Origin: Callaeas wilsoni
Lineage: Eukaryota > Chordata > Aves > Passeriformes > Callaeidae
Length of the DNA stretch: 64,000 nt
Reading direction: 5' to 3'
Assembly (NCBI GenBank): GCA_013398955.1
Contig: VWPU01006266.1
Coordinates: 112,501-176,500, forward strand
The notes under the pieces were generated by a model. It was not told the DNA's origin. It was given only the letters and a program-made list of their open reading frames with translations, and did not search any database. Positions 1 through 10,135 of the stretch are shown here, piece by piece; the first letter of the stretch is position 1; each line of letters opens with the position of its first letter. Position numbers and translations under genes: made by a program.

Positions 1-380
1 TTTCCCAACGTGCGAATAAAATGCATTTCCTTCTTTAACAATCACAGTTACAATGGATCTATGCATCTCGCAGGAAAAAATTGACAATTTGATTATGACT
101 TGTACTTTTTGCCGGGGCCATGAAAGTGGTTTGTGTTTGAAATGTATCAGCTGGAAGGTACTTATTACTCATAAACGCTGCGCTATTTCACTCTCTGCAA
201 AGTGAGCTGTTAACAGATACAATTTGAGCAGAATAGCCAGAGGAGGCCTTTTGATATGCAGAAGAGCTGACCCGCGTGCTGAGCCTTTAATTGGGTTTTT
301 AATTTTCCAGGCCATCTGACAATATCAAACATGATCCCAGTGCTTGAAATGTTGATTGGAGGCTAAGCAGGATGTACTCC
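1..380. other. Possible conserved noncoding element (enhancer-like)
   Basis: No open frame, repeat or simple-sequence tract is seen here. The stretch has balanced, complex composition, with homeodomain-type AT cores ('ctttaattggg', 'ttgattatga') embedded in mixed sequence, including CpG-containing parts such as 'gacccgcgtgctgag'. This contrasts with the AT-rich, homopolymer-rich DNA that follows. Such texture is common in vertebrate developmental enhancers found in gene deserts. That reading is inference only, because conservation cannot be seen from one sequence. It may continue left of the window. Confidence 0.2.
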
Positions 381-3140
381 AACATGGCATTATGGAGAGA
401 AAGTGGAAAGGACTCAGGTAGAAAGGAAGGCACAGAGAGTTAAAATCACCCAGGTCTCCATGTTTACTGTTCTCCAGAATACTCCAAAGTAACCTAACAT
501 TTCTCTTTGTTTTATGGCTGGAGTTTTAAATTTATTGTAGTATTTCAGTGGTATTGATCTTCAGCTCATTTGTTTGACTGTATTTGTTAAAATGAACTGA
601 AAGCAAGAGCTGTGCAAAATAACCACTAACAATTTAGCAATTTTTCTTATGGAAAGAGAACACCCCCCCCGCAACAAAACTGCTGCAAGAAAATACTGTG
701 TGAGGATCCACCCTCATATCTTGGATAAAAATCATGTTTACAGACAATGTTTCCTTTTCTCTTCTGAAGTTTTCAATTTGACTTTAAAAATGTGCTTTAA
801 ATCATAGTATTGTACATTGCTGTGCATGTTTCTGTACTGCTTGTATTAAAAGGGATGGAAAATAGTAGCATTTAATTTGTTACCTTCTGCTAGACTGCTC
901 AGTAAACATTTTTTTAATTTGTTCATTTGTAAGGATAAGGCAAAGAATAAAATGTAATTTATCATTTTATTAGAACTGTGTATCTGAGTGATGCAGGACT
1001 GTGGATTTAAGAAATCTGTAAATCTCTTTAATAAAGGCCTGGGGAATTATTATTAGGGACAAATGTAAAATGCCTGACAGTTACATTTCCAGAAGAAAAC
1101 CACAACAATCTCATTAAAGAAATTACTGACGGCAGCTCACAAATGTTAATGGTTGAAGCAACAAAGGACATGCAATATCAGAAAGCAAAGATTTTTTTTT
1201 TAACTATTGATCTGCTAACTTATGGAGCATATCAGAATAATGTGCTAGACAGATTCTTAGTAAACAGACATCTTCCTTAGCAGTTCTAGACAACGCAGTG
1301 CCAGAAAAGCTGCTGATGCACAGTGGCTACTACAGTGCAAAATGATAAAGAGCAGCTATAGCAATAAATAGAGAGCTTCCAGGAAAGACAATGTTTTGTG
1401 CTATAACTTTGCTGAATCCTTCAAAGATTAGAATGAAACAAAAAATTTCAAATGAAATATGTCTTGAAGCATACAGTTGGCATGAATATTGAATATTTAA
1501 AATGTTTTTGCTTTTGTGTATCTATGACTGATAAGTCTTATAATGGTGACAATTGCTGCTTTCTTTTAGGAATAAGCAAAAAATATTTTTTATCTTTTCC
1601 TTCATACTTGAGTGTTTATATTAGATGAACTTTTGTACAAACACATGTCCATTTTACTTTGCCATATGTGGAATTTTGTAATATTTAAAGAAAATTAAAA
1701 TAAAAGGCCTATTTCTGGCCTGTTTATCCACAGCTATAACTGACATGAAGGACTGATTCACAGATATATCTGAGAGAATTAGTGAAATCTAAATGAGAAT
1801 TAGTAAAATCTTGTTTTACAGTTAAACTGTATCTTTTCCATTTTCTGCAGGCTATATTGCCAAATTATACACCCATGAACACAAACAGCCTGTATACAGA
1901 CATAAAGAAATATAACCTCATTTTATCAAGGCAGTTAATCTGCTGGAGAATCTTCTCAATGTCCTGATGTTCACTGTAGACTTTCGGCCTTTTACCTTTA
2001 GGTTTTCAAAGCCCATTAAAATATCTTGTTAACTAAGCAGGAATATTTTAGTAGTAATAATTATCTCTTCGGATCAAAAGCAAAACTAATATATTACCTA
2101 GAACTTGATATATGCATGAATTTTCCTAGAAATCATGAATATATTAATTCTCTTTTAGTTCAGTTCATCATCTTTCTCCCTAAAATGCAAACCACGGAAT
2201 TTCAAGTGCATTGTTTAAAATCCTCTGCTTCATGTCTTCATCCCTGCATTATTTCACTCTATAAAAAGAGGAGGAAGAGTGCCTAAGGAAGTTCATAGAG
2301 GTAGAATGCATAGTAGCAAATGACCTAGTTCATGCATATCATCCAACAGGAGGAGTCCAGTATCTGCAGGAATTTTTAGCCTTAAAATTGATATGAACTG
2401 AGATTTGTAACCAGTTTTGCTATTTTTAATTTTTCCTCCTATGAACATCAGTAAAGGTGCCTCAATTTCTGTTTCCTCAGGATTCTTTTCAATTCCATTA
2501 AAACCAGACAGTTTTTTATTTCTTCAAATGTGTATAAAGACATCTCAATGCAAGCATAAAGGGTAGTAAATATCCAGAAGATTCACTCCTAAGAATGTTG
2601 TGAAAAATTTTACATTCTATTCTTATTTTAAAAATAGATTAGAATTTGAAGTTTCAAAATCTAATCAAGGCACAAATGCAGACTCTCTTTAATGGCAGAC
2701 TGATATCATTACAAATTCTAGTGCATATTTAGGTTTTTTTTCATTCACATGTTTTCAGACTTAAAATGATAGAAACCTTTAAGAAATTATTGTTTAACCA
2801 CATCCAAATTTGTTCCACGTCATATAATTAACTCCTCTTAAAATACCAAGGTTTTTTACATTGCACTTAAGTAAAATGGTAAACATACCCGTTAATTTTT
2901 TTTAAGGAAAAAATGTTAATAGCAAGTGGTAAAGATGCATACTGATTAGAAGAAATGGCCTTTTAATTTGTTTCACTCATGTGACCTTCAACACTATGGT
3001 AATAAGGGAAAGCTTCACAATCACAAATGAATTCTATTTTCACAACATCCTGACAGTGCCTTGTAGGGCTGTGCTTTGATAAATATTAAGGAAAGTGTAA
3101 TATTTATTAAATAAAAATGATTGATAAATAAAAGCAATAG
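381..3140. other. Unique AT-rich noncoding DNA
   Basis: No gene or dispersed repeat recognised. The only tracts of note are a run of eight C at 663-670 and scattered short A or T runs. An 86-codon frame at 2026-2286 has no recognisable motif and is treated as chance. Confidence 0.5.
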
Positions 3141-3163
3141 CTTAATATTTGATAAATATTAAG
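3141..3163. repeat. AT-rich perfect inverted repeat
   Basis: Arms 'cttaatattt' and 'aaatattaag' are perfect 10-bp reverse complements around a 3-base centre (gat). A second copy of the right half, 'tgataaatattaag', lies about 70 bp upstream (around 3077-3090). The block between them is rich in TTTATTAAATAAA-like sequence. It could form a cruciform or simply be AT-rich drift. No terminator or promoter role can be claimed. Confidence 0.6.
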
Positions 3164-4434
3164 TAATGGCACGCTAACGATTGTAGAAATCTAAGCCAGC
3201 TGAGGAAATTAACCCTTCTTCCTAGTCCCAGTTAAATTCTGTCTCCATTAAGTCTTCATAGCTCTAAGAAGACATTTCTTACTGGATTAGTAGCATCTGA
3301 AGAAGAGTTGTGATCCCATGCAAAAAAAAGCCTGATGAAAAATAGACCTATCAACCTTCAGTGGTGGGAGGCACTTTTCAGGCTTGCACAGGAGGACAGC
3401 TGTGGTGTTATCAGTGCAGCTCTGACCCCACGCAGGCGTTGCACCCCTGGACACGTGCACAGTGAACTGTGCATTTCTGGAACACTGAGCAGCCACTTGG
3501 GGTAACTTGGTGCTTAGGTAGATTAAAGGAAAAATATTTCCATACTATCACTTCAAAAAATACACCCTGCGAATAGAACTCACTAAATTATTTGTTGTGA
3601 ATATTACCTAAAATTAATCCCCCTTCTTTAATCCCAGGCAATGTATTCATGTGAGTGTGCTTTTATTTGTATTATTTAATCAACTGTAGAAAGAATCAAC
3701 AGTATGTAAGCAGTATTTTCTGCTAACTTTTGTGCAAAATACTCACCATAAAGAAGAGGTCAATTGTATTTTTCAGGGACTACTAAAGAGGGAAGCTGTG
3801 GAAGTATATCTCTTGTGAGGCATTCCTTGGAAACATGCAGCTGTTTCCACAACCCTGTTAAATCAGGCTGGTGGTCTTTTGCAGGGATAGGGAGTTTACA
3901 CCACTGAATAGTAGACATTTATTGGGCAGGGCCAGTCACATTGCAACACAGCTAACCCACTGCTCTTGGAAATGTTTTTAAGATATGCCTGTGGTGTAGA
4001 GCAACCCCTACATTGTGTTTCCCAAGGTACCGGAGAACAAAGAGATCCTAGAAAAGCTGAAAATGCCTAGATTGCATCGCCACAGGCACTGAGACACTTC
4101 CCAGCTTCAGACCTCTGTACAAACATAAACTAGGAGAGAGGTAAAGATGGTTGAAAGGAACCTACCACAAAAAACATCATGGGTAGGACCTTGTCCAAAA
4201 CAGAGGTAGCTAGATGTTTGCTCTTAATTGGCCATGGTCACACTACAGAGCTTGAAGATGAAGATGAGAGAGAAATATTGATTCTGTGGGTCATGATTAA
4301 CAAGGAAAAACTACATTATCTAAATTTCTACATTTCAGGACAAGATTCATTCATATATCTACAAATTGCCTACCACACACTGGGAGCAATATAAATCATA
4401 ATTATAAAGTAATATGACACAGTTGATTAATTGC
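3164..4434. other. Unique noncoding DNA
   Basis: No gene or repeat family recognised. A 69-codon minus-strand frame (3287-3496) and a 71-codon plus-strand frame (4179-4394) carry no identifiable domain. Confidence 0.5.
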
Positions 4435-4453
4435 TTAATTAAGCCTTAATTAA
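4435..4453. repeat. AT-rich inverted repeat
   Basis: 'ttaattaag', a single C, then 'cttaattaa' form a perfect 9-bp palindrome. It lies at the left edge of the MIR-like tail and may be partly derived from the TTAATTAA-type stretch that precedes the 'gtttgtaaagcgc' box in that SINE. Confidence 0.55.
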
Positions 4454-4528
4454 TATTTGTAAAGCAGTTTAACATCCTTGCTTGAAAAGTCTTAGGGAAG
4501 TGTGAGATATTAAATATTACTATTTACA
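4445..4528 (+). mobile_element. MIR-like CORE-SINE 3' fragment
   Basis: The order of blocks matches the 3' part of amniote MIR-type SINEs: an AT-rich lead-in, 'atttgtaaagcagttt' (consensus-like 'gtttgtaaagcgcttt'), 'catccttg', then 'ggaagtgtgagatatta' leading into a TATTATT-type tail. It is strongly diverged and lacks the tRNA-related head. The family call is from memory of the consensus. Confidence 0.42.
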
Positions 4529-4907
4529 GTCAGAGATTCTGGCCTGCCCATGTTGAAATTTCAGAGAGATGCTTTGATAAATCAGTATTAAACTATGGTT
4601 ATTATTAAGGCAAGATTCCCTCTCTATTTTCACCATGGACTGAAATAAAGTCCCAAATTCTCTGGATACACTCTTTATCTTTCAATGTCTTCTTATTTTC
4701 ATAGCCAGTGCTGATACAATATATCTACAGACCTTCATTACACAGTGAAAAGAGGAAAATTTTTGTATTGACTTATTTCAAGATTTTATCTTTTGTTGCA
4801 GTACCATCTGCTTTGCTCTAGGCCTCACCTATAATGTTAAAAATCCCCTCAAACAGCAAAAAAATTCCCAACTGCCTGTACCCTGAAAAGCATACGATAT
4901 ATAGCTC
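4529..4907. other. Unique noncoding DNA
   Basis: No gene or repeat recognised. Confidence 0.5.
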
Positions 4908-4962
4908 TTGTCCTGCAATCAGATCCACTTGGGCAAACCCAATTATAGGATCAGGGCCTAAA
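4908..4962. repeat. Relic of an old sauropsid repeat with complementary ends
   Basis: The segment reads 'cttgtcctgcaatcagatcc' on the left and 'aggatcagggcctaaat' on the right. These resemble the two ends of an old dispersed repeat common in bird and turtle DNA, which normally encloses a palindromic 'ccattgacttcaatgg' core. The core is missing here, apparently by internal deletion. The structure suggests a nonautonomous DNA transposon. I do not assign a family name. Confidence 0.45.
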
Positions 4963-5835
4963 TAGGATAATAGGTATTGTAGAAACTACCATAAATTTCT
5001 CTCTGGTGTCCTATTTTGCCACTACTTGAACTAAGTGGATAATTCCGGTCATCTTTCTTGTTATGATGTTTCAATTCAACACCATAAATTTACTGCTATT
5101 GGTCTAATTTTTCTGTAGAAAATCTTTGCAAGGCTAAATTTTGTATATATATATATACATGTATTTCCTCAGACACTAGCTAATTTTGCTTGGAAAAGTT
5201 CAGCAGTATTAGATGGGAATTGAACAAATAGAATTTTATGAAACAATGAACATGGAGCTTGGTAAATTCAAAAAGAACTCATTAAAAAAATATCTAGAGA
5301 TGTGACAAACTGCCCTCAAATAATCTGGAAATTCAGTGAACCACAGTATCTGCTGGTTTGCAAGTAGCCAAGACATCTCATTGTCTGCTCTGCATGAGTC
5401 CACACACATACTTATAATTAGATACCTGTTCTCTGAAATGACGGTGGCTATCTGATTTGAGAATAAAACAGTGTTGTTATCTAAATGTATTCTGTTAACT
5501 GTATTGTGTCATGTTGTGTTACACAGCATTCAGTTACTTTGCATCTTATTATGACAAACACTATTTTGATACAAAGGAAAGTGAGTGCTAAATTCTGAGA
5601 GAAAGAACAGGTTTTAGGTCAAACTATTGCTGAATCATCGAGGTTTTTAAAAGAACAGGAAAATTATTAAAATTTTACTGACTGGTTTTTTTTCTGACAC
5701 ATTTTATTTTATCATTTTCAACTATTTTCTTTTATTAAGCTTTATTACGAAGTTCTGTTAAAAAAATCTTGCACCACCTTTAGTAGGCAAATTGCATAAA
5801 TTGCGCTTGCCACAAGCAGCATTTACATGCTATCA
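4963..5835. other. Unique noncoding DNA with short (TA)n
   Basis: No gene recognised. A perfect (TA)7 tract occupies 5144-5157. Confidence 0.5.
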
Positions 5836-5896
5836 AAAGCCCATTAACATTACTCCTGCAGTTTTCACTTCACTGACATAAGTCAGTGAAAGCCCA
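5836..5896. repeat. Possible palindromic-repeat relic containing a 9-bp hairpin
   Basis: 'aaagcccattaac' on the left and 'gtgaaagccc' on the right flank a perfect inverted repeat, 'ttcactgac' (5869-5877), loop ataa, 'gtcagtgaa' (5882-5890). The layout resembles the 'gcccattgaagtcaatgg' palindromic relics elsewhere in the window, but with a changed core. It may belong to the same family or be independent. Confidence 0.35.
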
Positions 5897-6653
5897 AATA
5901 ATCTAAATTTAATTTAGGTTCCAGGATGTGATTTAGGTGCAGAAACACAGGTATCTGGGGCCATTTGAAGTGCTTTGGGTTATTGCAAGGGTTCTGCAAG
6001 AGCTGCCAGATAGAAGATCAGACCCGCAGAAAGTCTGTACCCTTCTAGAGTGTGCAGAGTGCATAGAGGCAGAGCACCCAAGCATTTCTGGCTGACCATA
6101 AGCACCTGTGTTTAGGTGTCTGACTCACCCTCTCTAACACAGGGGTGCCACCTTATTACTTTTCAGTTCTAATTAAGATACACCATCAACTTGTGAATGT
6201 CAGTATTCTGATCTATTATTTCTGCATTCCAAATCATCAGGCAAAGTCTCTTTATTCCTGATGACATTAATCATTTCATACATCATTAAAATTAACTTCA
6301 CTCTTCTTCTATGCCTGCAATTTGTTACTAGTAAAGCAAAAGCCTTTTCACCTGCACCTTCAAAGGAAAAGATTGTATGAATATTGTGCTGAGCTTAATG
6401 TTCCTAAAAATGTTATACTTTGTCATGTTAAAGATGTTTCTTTCAGATGGAGTTCAGTGAAGAGCACCCTACATTTCCGTAAGGATATGTTTCAGGGCAC
6501 AGTGAGGTACCAATATATTGACTATCAGGCTAGTTGACTGATTACAAATTAGTTTCTCTAGACCGCCCAATATATAAATCAGTTTGCCTTATGTTCTATC
6601 AGCAGTGTAAGGAAAACACTCTGTAGAAAGGAAGCACCTTCCTTTAGAAATTG
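5897..6653. other. Unique noncoding DNA
   Basis: No gene recognised. Around 5920-6135 the text 'atttaggtgcagaaacac' and 'gtttaggtgtctgactcacc' hints at another very old repeat, but too weakly to call. Confidence 0.45.
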
Positions 6654-6750
6654 CAGAATCATGGAATATGCTAATGTGGAAGGGACCCCCAAGGACCATG
6701 CAGTCCAACTCCTGACCCTGCGTAGCACCATCCCCAAGAGTCACATACCT
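6654..6750 (-). mobile_element. CR1 LINE 3' tail fragment
   Basis: Read on the minus strand this is the end of a CR1 retrotransposon. The plus strand begins 'cagaatcatggaatatg', followed by 'ggaagggacccccaaggacc', 'gtccaactcctgaccctg' and 'accatccccaagagtcaca', which is the usual order of the CR1 3' UTR. About 100 bp remain, as is typical of heavily 5'-truncated copies. No coding sequence is retained. Confidence 0.85.
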
Positions 6751-7568
6751 TATGTTGGTGAAATAAGCAAAGAATTTCCTAGTTCAGTAGTCAGCGTCAC
6801 TTACCTGTAAGTGTTCCGCAAATAGTGAGCACTGTTTCTTCTTTAAAGTATTATTTCACCATATGTTTGACACTGCAAGAAAAAAGACTCAAATGGCATT
6901 TGTTAAAATGAGGAAAAATTCGGAAAGTATTTACATGTGGAATGTTTCTGTCATCTTGATGAAGGAAAGTACACTGGTTTGTGCTTTTTGTTCAGAGGAA
7001 GTAAAGCTGAATGGCTATGTTGGCTCAGTTTTTTACTATTAAGAAGAGGCACCAGAAGTAGCAATCTCTAAAATGAAATTGTCCTGAAAAGGTCTATCCA
7101 ACATAAGACAGAAAATTCTTGGTCCCTCATCCTGAAAACTGGAGGATCGAAGTGACCTTGAGCTGCAAAGATTCAGTGTTTTTGCAATGCATACTTAGTT
7201 TAATCAATTCATGCTGTTTTATCAAGGGTTCTAAGCAGCCCTACAGAGTAGAGGATACAGAATCAAAACTGTTATGACCTGGCCTAACCTAAGATGTTCT
7301 TAAAAGCCAGACAATATTGAACATAAATGCACAAATGCCTAGTGCATTTGTATATACTTTCAGCACACCAGTGTTTGGATTTTTCTAGAATAACTTCTGA
7401 TTTGAAAAATTCTTTCAAACCCTGTAAAAATATGATAGGAGCTTTAAAATAGTCACTGATCACATGCAAGAATCAGCTTTCAAGCAGTATCTTTTTCAAA
7501 GTTTAATAGAAAAAGTGCCCATTGGTTTCAGAATGAGGATGAAATAATGGCGAGGATGTGCTTACGAA
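6751..7568. other. Unique noncoding DNA
   Basis: No gene or repeat recognised. Confidence 0.5.
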
Positions 7569-7787
7569 GACAAGCCTCGGAAGAGGACATTACAATTTCA
7601 AGGCAATGACAAAAATTCAATTCAAGTCTATAGAGACTGTATTACAGTGTCAAGACGATGGCAAAATTATGCCAATGTAAGTCTATGGAGACCACTTTAC
7701 TATGTCAAGACAATGGTAAAACAATGTTATATAAAATGATTGAGACCACACTGCAATGTTAAATTATGATGCCAAAACCTTGTCATT
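7569..7787. repeat. Degenerate tandem array, four units of about 55 bp
   Basis: Units start near 7569, 7624, 7679 and 7733, giving spacings of 55, 55 and 54 bp. Units 2 and 3 are clearest: both begin 'aagtctat(a/g)gagac', then 'tta(c)...tgtcaaga(c/a)aatgg(c/t)aaaa'. Unit 4 keeps 'gagaccacactgcaatgtta' and 'gatgccaaaacc'. Unit 1 keeps 'attacaatttcaaggcaatgac'. I know of no named satellite with this unit. It could be a local minisatellite-like expansion or an internal tandem from an old mobile element. Confidence 0.65.
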
Positions 7788-10027
7788 TCCTGAAGTAACG
7801 ACAGAGGATTCTGCATATGCTCCTCAGACAATCACTGCTGGACCAGTGCTCCAGCTCAAAACACCTTTGTACCTCCAACCCTGGGTCTTGCTTGTGTAGG
7901 AAGCAACTTTTCTCAGACCTGAGGGTGAAATCTGAGGGCATTTGAGCTATTGGGGCTAGTTGTCTTTTCATTTGCAGATGCAGGACCAATGATAAGCATT
8001 TTACCCTTATCTCTGAATTTTTTAAAGTTTATTTTTAATAGCAGAAAGCAGCATGATGTTATTGACTTTCAGGTGTATCGACAGCCAGTCTTGTTGCCAT
8101 TTTTATGTGGAGTTAGTTTGAAAGTAGGTTGATGCTTCTGTTTTGAGAATGTTTGTTATTTTATGTTATACCAGTTGTTTATAGTATTACAAAGCCATAG
8201 TTACTGTATATGTACGCAAATAATCTCACAAAATAACTAATTCCAAGTACTTGTGCTGAAATTTCTCTCTTCAGTGTGAAAATGCATGTATTTGATGTTC
8301 TTGCAAAATGACAGTTTGAATGCTTGCTTTTTTCACAGGACAAGAAAAGTGTTGATAATGGTAGAGCACATGTTAGTTACCTCTCCTCCCAGCATGTTTC
8401 AAGCCATGTATAGAGAACAAACTTTTAGCAGTTCAGCTCTTGGTATCATCAACAGAGAGACCAGTACTGATACTGCTTAACAATTTACTGTCTCTATTAT
8501 AATGTTCTCTAATAAGAACAGCAGTGCCAGACCGTATCAAGTCCGTCCATCTTTATATTCCAAATGAAACTGTGGCCAAGAGTAGATGTGCAATAAAGAG
8601 TACAAAAGCAGGGTAAGGAAACAGTGATACATCCCTAGAACATTCATCTTGCTGCCCAGGCTCCTCGTTTGAAAACTGAGAAAGGGCTTGTTGCATATGA
8701 GACCATGAAATAATTTGCATGATGCTATGATTACTTTATGGCTGCAATGATCTATATTTGAGAGGGGGAATAACATTTAGATTAATTATAAAAAGACCTG
8801 AACTACTAAATTTTTTTGCTGTCACTAATATTGTCAAGGTACCTAATAGACAAGTTCTGCTGTAAGTTCTCTTAGACCTACAAGGTCATATACTCACTGA
8901 TTAAGCCATTTAAATTTGAAATTTCATTGAAAATTGTGTGAAATGGTATTTGAAGTTCAAAATCTGACATGTTTCACTTCTCGTTCCAATCAGAGTTTCC
9001 AAAATCTACTCAGCTTTTAAGAAAAAAATAACCAAACAAAAGCATATTTCAATGTCTCCAACTTTAAAAACACTTTTGACTTCTCTATTATTCAAAATGG
9101 CAGTTCCAGTAATTTCTCTGGCCATGAATCTGATTGAAAAGATAATAAGATACCAATAGGAAGCAATATTCTACGTAGTGTTAAAAGTCTTTAGTTGTGC
9201 AGAAACATTTGCTGTTACTATAGAGGAACAACAATTTATGAAGATAATATGTGAATATTATTTCTCAATAGAATTTAAAAACCAGATGACCACGAGTTGG
9301 GATATTTATCTGTTAGTTATCACATAGTGAAATGAGATTTTCTCATGTCAGTGACAGGTGCACTGCTGTTTACCTCAGCTTTCCAGAAAAGGTATACTGA
9401 AATCCCTTAAGAGGGTGAAAATCTCTTTCAGGTAAAATTCTAATTCTTTGCTGTTCTGCAGAGGTGCTAACAAAGCATTTCTCTGCATAATTTGGTTCTT
9501 AGAATTATGTTTGACAAAGCTAATCACTGTGATTGTGTTATGAGAGTCTCTGCACTGCTCCTGTATAAATTTTCTCTCTATGCTTTGTGCCTTCTCAGAT
9601 ATCCTTCTCATTCAATGCTGCCAATGAGAAAGCACTCTACTAACTGTAGGAATCATCAAGAGCTTTTGTTTCCTGTGAAAAGTTCCACAATTTCGTGGCA
9701 ATAGCAGATACATAGTATGATGTCTTTTACAGGCCTATGCTTCTCTGAGACAATTTTCAGTGGCTTGTGAATATGATATGTTGGATGAGGCAGTTATGGT
9801 TGAAGGGATTACACGGAGATTAGGACAAAGGCTGCACATAGTGACTGGACAGTGATCAAAAAGTGTTTTGCAAACACTGATCATGACAAATAATGTATAG
9901 AAAGGCATGGATTGCTTAGAAAAATTATGGTGGCAATGTTACTTAGCAAGAAGATGAGCATAAACTTTAGGAGGCACGGGTTGTGTTCTTCCTGGCTTAT
10001 TTATTGCCATGGAGTATGAACACACCC
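7788..10027. other. Unique noncoding DNA
   Basis: No gene or dispersed repeat recognised. Short frames on both strands (60-79 codons) have no recognisable domains. Confidence 0.5.
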
Positions 10028-10135
10028 TGTTCCTGCCTCAGTTTCTCCATCTAAAGTGGAGATAATGGTACTTATTTTCTTTTGCAATGCTTTTTGAGAT
10101 CCTTGCAGGGTAGGGCAAGTATTACTATTACACAT
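10028..10135 (+). mobile_element. MIR-like CORE-SINE fragment
   Basis: The text 'cctgcctcagtttctccatc' followed by 'aaagtggagataatggtact', then 'ctttttgagatcctt' and a 'gtattactattaca' tail matches the block order of amniote MIR-type SINEs (tgcctcagtttcc, aatggggataataata, gctttgagatcctt, TATTATT tail). The 5' tRNA-like head is absent. It is the clearest of three such pieces in the window. Confidence 0.62.

Noticed and set aside
5920..6135. Possible old repeat with 'tttaggtgc' blocks
   Set aside because: Similarity too faint and not bounded; could be chance.
8338..8480. Acceptor-like 'ttttttcacag' followed by an open stretch
   Set aside because: The frame from the acceptor closes after about 24 codons and no signal follows.
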